A DNA stretch of 20,865 nt, taken from positions 61,300 through 82,164 of the forward strand of contig NWUY0300015517.1 of NCBI GenBank assembly GCA_004151065.3, given 5' to 3'. Of this stretch, positions 19,305 through 20,865 are shown piece after piece. The DNA comes from Larix sibirica (lineage: Eukaryota > Streptophyta > Pinopsida > Pinales > Pinaceae). How positions within the stretch are numbered: the stretch's first letter is position 1; every line of letters begins with the position of its first letter. The notes beneath the pieces are model-generated. The model was not told the origin of the DNA. It searched no databases and was given only the letters and a program-made list of their open reading frames with translations. Position numbers and translations under genes: made by a program.

Positions 19305-19468
19305 TTGTAAGGTTCTATAGCTGTCGTAGAATTAAGTTTGTATATGACAGGCAAAGACTGGAACTGGATGAGCTTTCTATGACAGCTCTCCAATTTTGGG
19401 AACAGTCTTCCCAACTATATTTTGTAACTTTGCTTCGTTTTTTAATATAAAAGCTCGTCACTCATTCT
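19305..19468. repeat. 164-bp direct repeat, right copy
   Basis: Second copy of 19140-19303. It continues into tgt, the A-run and the TSD, so it carries the true 3' end of the element. Confidence 0.93.
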
Positions 19469-19479
19469 TGTAAAAAAAA

Positions 19480-19499
19480 AATATTACTATTGATGATAT
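19480..19499. repeat. 3' target-site duplication of the plus LINE
   Basis: AATATTACTATTGATGATAT lies directly after the A-run and is identical to 3378-3397 and 12585-12604. Sequence beyond it is flank. Confidence 0.9.
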
Positions 19500-20865
19500 A
19501 GAATTTTATTTTTAATATTAAAGTGAAATTGAAAAAAAACATTATATTACAAAAATTATGATAATTTCTTTTTTTCTTTCAAAATAATGATTATATATTT
19601 ATATATTGAAAAAATGTACTTTGATTTGGTTAGTATTTAAAACATATTATAAAAATAAAGATTATGTGAGATGTTTAGTCGAAAATAATATTGTTCATCT
19701 ACCTTAGAGGCGACATGAGTATTGTTTAACAAATTGTTCAAATAGTAAAAGAAAATGAGAAATATAAAGTAATTAAAATGTACTAAACCTCATAGTTGCA
19801 CCAGTTATTGATTTGACTTGGGTTTCAATGCCATGCTCTTCCATTTCCTCCGTTGCGTATCCATCACATGGCGGTCAAGGTGGGATTCTCTCTTGAATAT
19901 GAAATCCCAAAAAGTTGGTGATTTGAACTACTAGCTTGGTTGGTGCAACCAATGAATTTCACAATTTTATAAATTCTTTTGCTTAAGGTAGCAACTATGA
20001 TTTCCACGTAGGTGAACTTCTTGTTTAAATTTGCATATATCCTCTTTTTCTCCATTATATATAGTTTGGATTCTAATTGGGACTTTCAACATGCTGACTA
20101 GATAGTGGTATATGTGAGTTCTCCCTAAGTACTAGGTCAAGGTTATATAGACTTAAGCTATGTTTCAATGCCCTTACCTCCTTTGTGAGTGCACAACAAC
20201 AACACTAACATCTTCAGGGAGTCATGAGAGTATTGTCAAGGTAGGGGGTATGAATCATTTATCTTCGAAGTGGGAAGGAAGGTTTATTCCACAAGAAATG
20301 TCTTGGCAAGATTCTTTAACATGCAATGGAGAGAGTGAGAGTGTCACCATAAGTAAGTTTTGACTCTTAGCATGGGTGAGGGCACAAGATGGGATACTCC
20401 ATTGATACGTAAGGTGCATGTGACTTGAATGGATGAGATGAGGGATTTATTTTCCTTCCTTTGGATTCAAGATAAAAATTTCCCCTCCTTGGACAACTTA
20501 GGGTGGAATTGATTTTTTTTCCTATGGTTCATGGTTTGGGTTGGGTAGTGGTGAGACACTAGTTTGGTTCTACCGAGTTAGATGTCCTTATGTTGTTTGG
20601 CAAGTGTTTGGATTTTGGTTAATGTGCCATTTTACCTGGAAAAGGGTAACACTTCAAAAGTGTTGAAGCCAACGAGAAGATTTTTGGAAATTTTTGTCTA
20701 TGGAGGTTAAGGAAGAGAAATATTTGTCATGAAAAACTATGATAATGATGCTTGAGTCCCTAATTATAATGACATCTAGGGTAGTTATGGTTAGTATTTG
20801 GTTGGTCTTTGATCTTTAATTCTTTTAGATGTTGAAACTTGAAGCGATGAGACAATTCAATCACA
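19500..20865. other. AT-rich right flank, no recognised feature
   Basis: The stretch 19500-19790 is very AT-rich; 19790-20865 is closer to average composition. Open frames are all under about 70 codons (for example 20160-20363 plus, 19864-20055 minus) and show no family resemblance. I see no gene, structural RNA or identifiable transposon; it may be old, decayed repeat. Confidence 0.6.

Larger units (their letters stand above)
12605..19479 (+). mobile_element. Complete-span L1-like LINE, copy B, inactive
   Basis: The span runs from the 5' TSD (12585-12604) through ORF1, ORF2, a third ORF, a 3' UTR and an A-tail to the 3' TSD (19480-19499). Length is 6,875 bp as assembled, or about 6.7 kb if the 164-bp repeat and N at 19140-19468 are an artefact. 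The presence of a 20-bp TSD, an A-tail and no LTR identifies target-primed insertion. All ORFs contain stops or frameshifts, while the TSD is perfect. So some defects may have been inherited from an already defective source copy or accumulated faster than changes in 40 bp of TSD would show. Confidence 0.9.
19012..19479 (+). other. 3' UTR and A-tail of the plus LINE
   Basis: Noncoding sequence between the third ORF's stop and the 3' TSD. It contains a 13-bp stem-loop (19154-19222), the 164-bp direct repeat around the N at 19304, and an A-run at 19472-19481 that merges with the TSD. The last unique bases before the A-run are cattcttgt. Confidence 0.8.

Noticed and set aside
19822-20180. Weak similarity between the gtttcaatgcc regions at 19822 and 20162
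   Set aside because: Only about 11 identical bases with poor extension; not enough to call a repeat.
20160-20363. 67-codon plus-strand frame in the right flank
   Set aside because: Short, without recognised motif, codon pattern or homologue in the window; likely chance.
8654-20544. Shared 15-mer ttcatggtttgggtt in the LINE (about 8655) and in the right flank (about 20528)
   Set aside because: Flanking bases do not align further; probably coincidence.

Overview
The window looks like repeat-rich intergenic DNA from a seed plant. This rests on plant-type L1 (LINE) retrotransposon proteins: a DUF4283 ORF1, an ORF2 with endonuclease, reverse transcriptase (RT), zf-RVT and RNase H, and strongly AT-rich flanks. 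I cannot name the species. No host gene, tRNA, rRNA, CRISPR array or bacterial feature was found. Every recognisable coding region belongs to one of two related LINEs, and all are broken.

Layout, using the first copy. 1-1312: a 5'-truncated LINE on the minus strand, made of an RNase H remnant followed by part of a third, downstream ORF. 1313-3377: about 2 kb of AT-rich DNA with two small tandem repeats. 3378-3397: a 20-bp target-site duplication (TSD). 3398 onward: a second LINE on the plus strand with ORF1 (3517), ORF2 (4403-8608) and the start of the third ORF (8755). At 9207 there is one N, and from 9208 the whole 1-9204 segment repeats with offset 9207 and no net length change. I found four substitutions between the copies. 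Only the second copy of the plus LINE is complete at its 3' end: third ORF to 19011, 3' UTR, A-tail and the partner TSD at 19480-19499. A second single N at 19304 also lies between two nearly identical sequences (164 bp). From 19500 to the end is AT-rich DNA in which I recognise nothing.

The most likely reading is that both single Ns are assembly joins between overlapping or allelic contigs, so the 9.2-kb and 164-bp repeats may be false duplications. In that case the true locus has one truncated LINE (minus) and one full-span, dead LINE of about 6.7 kb (plus), head to head.

The biologically most interesting point is the third ORF after RNase H. It is present in both LINEs with a conserved start (Met-Ser-Ser), a Gly/Asn-rich middle (repeated in the plus element) and a conserved helical C-terminal segment whose codons differ mostly at synonymous sites. 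This suggests a selected accessory protein rather than random 3' sequence.
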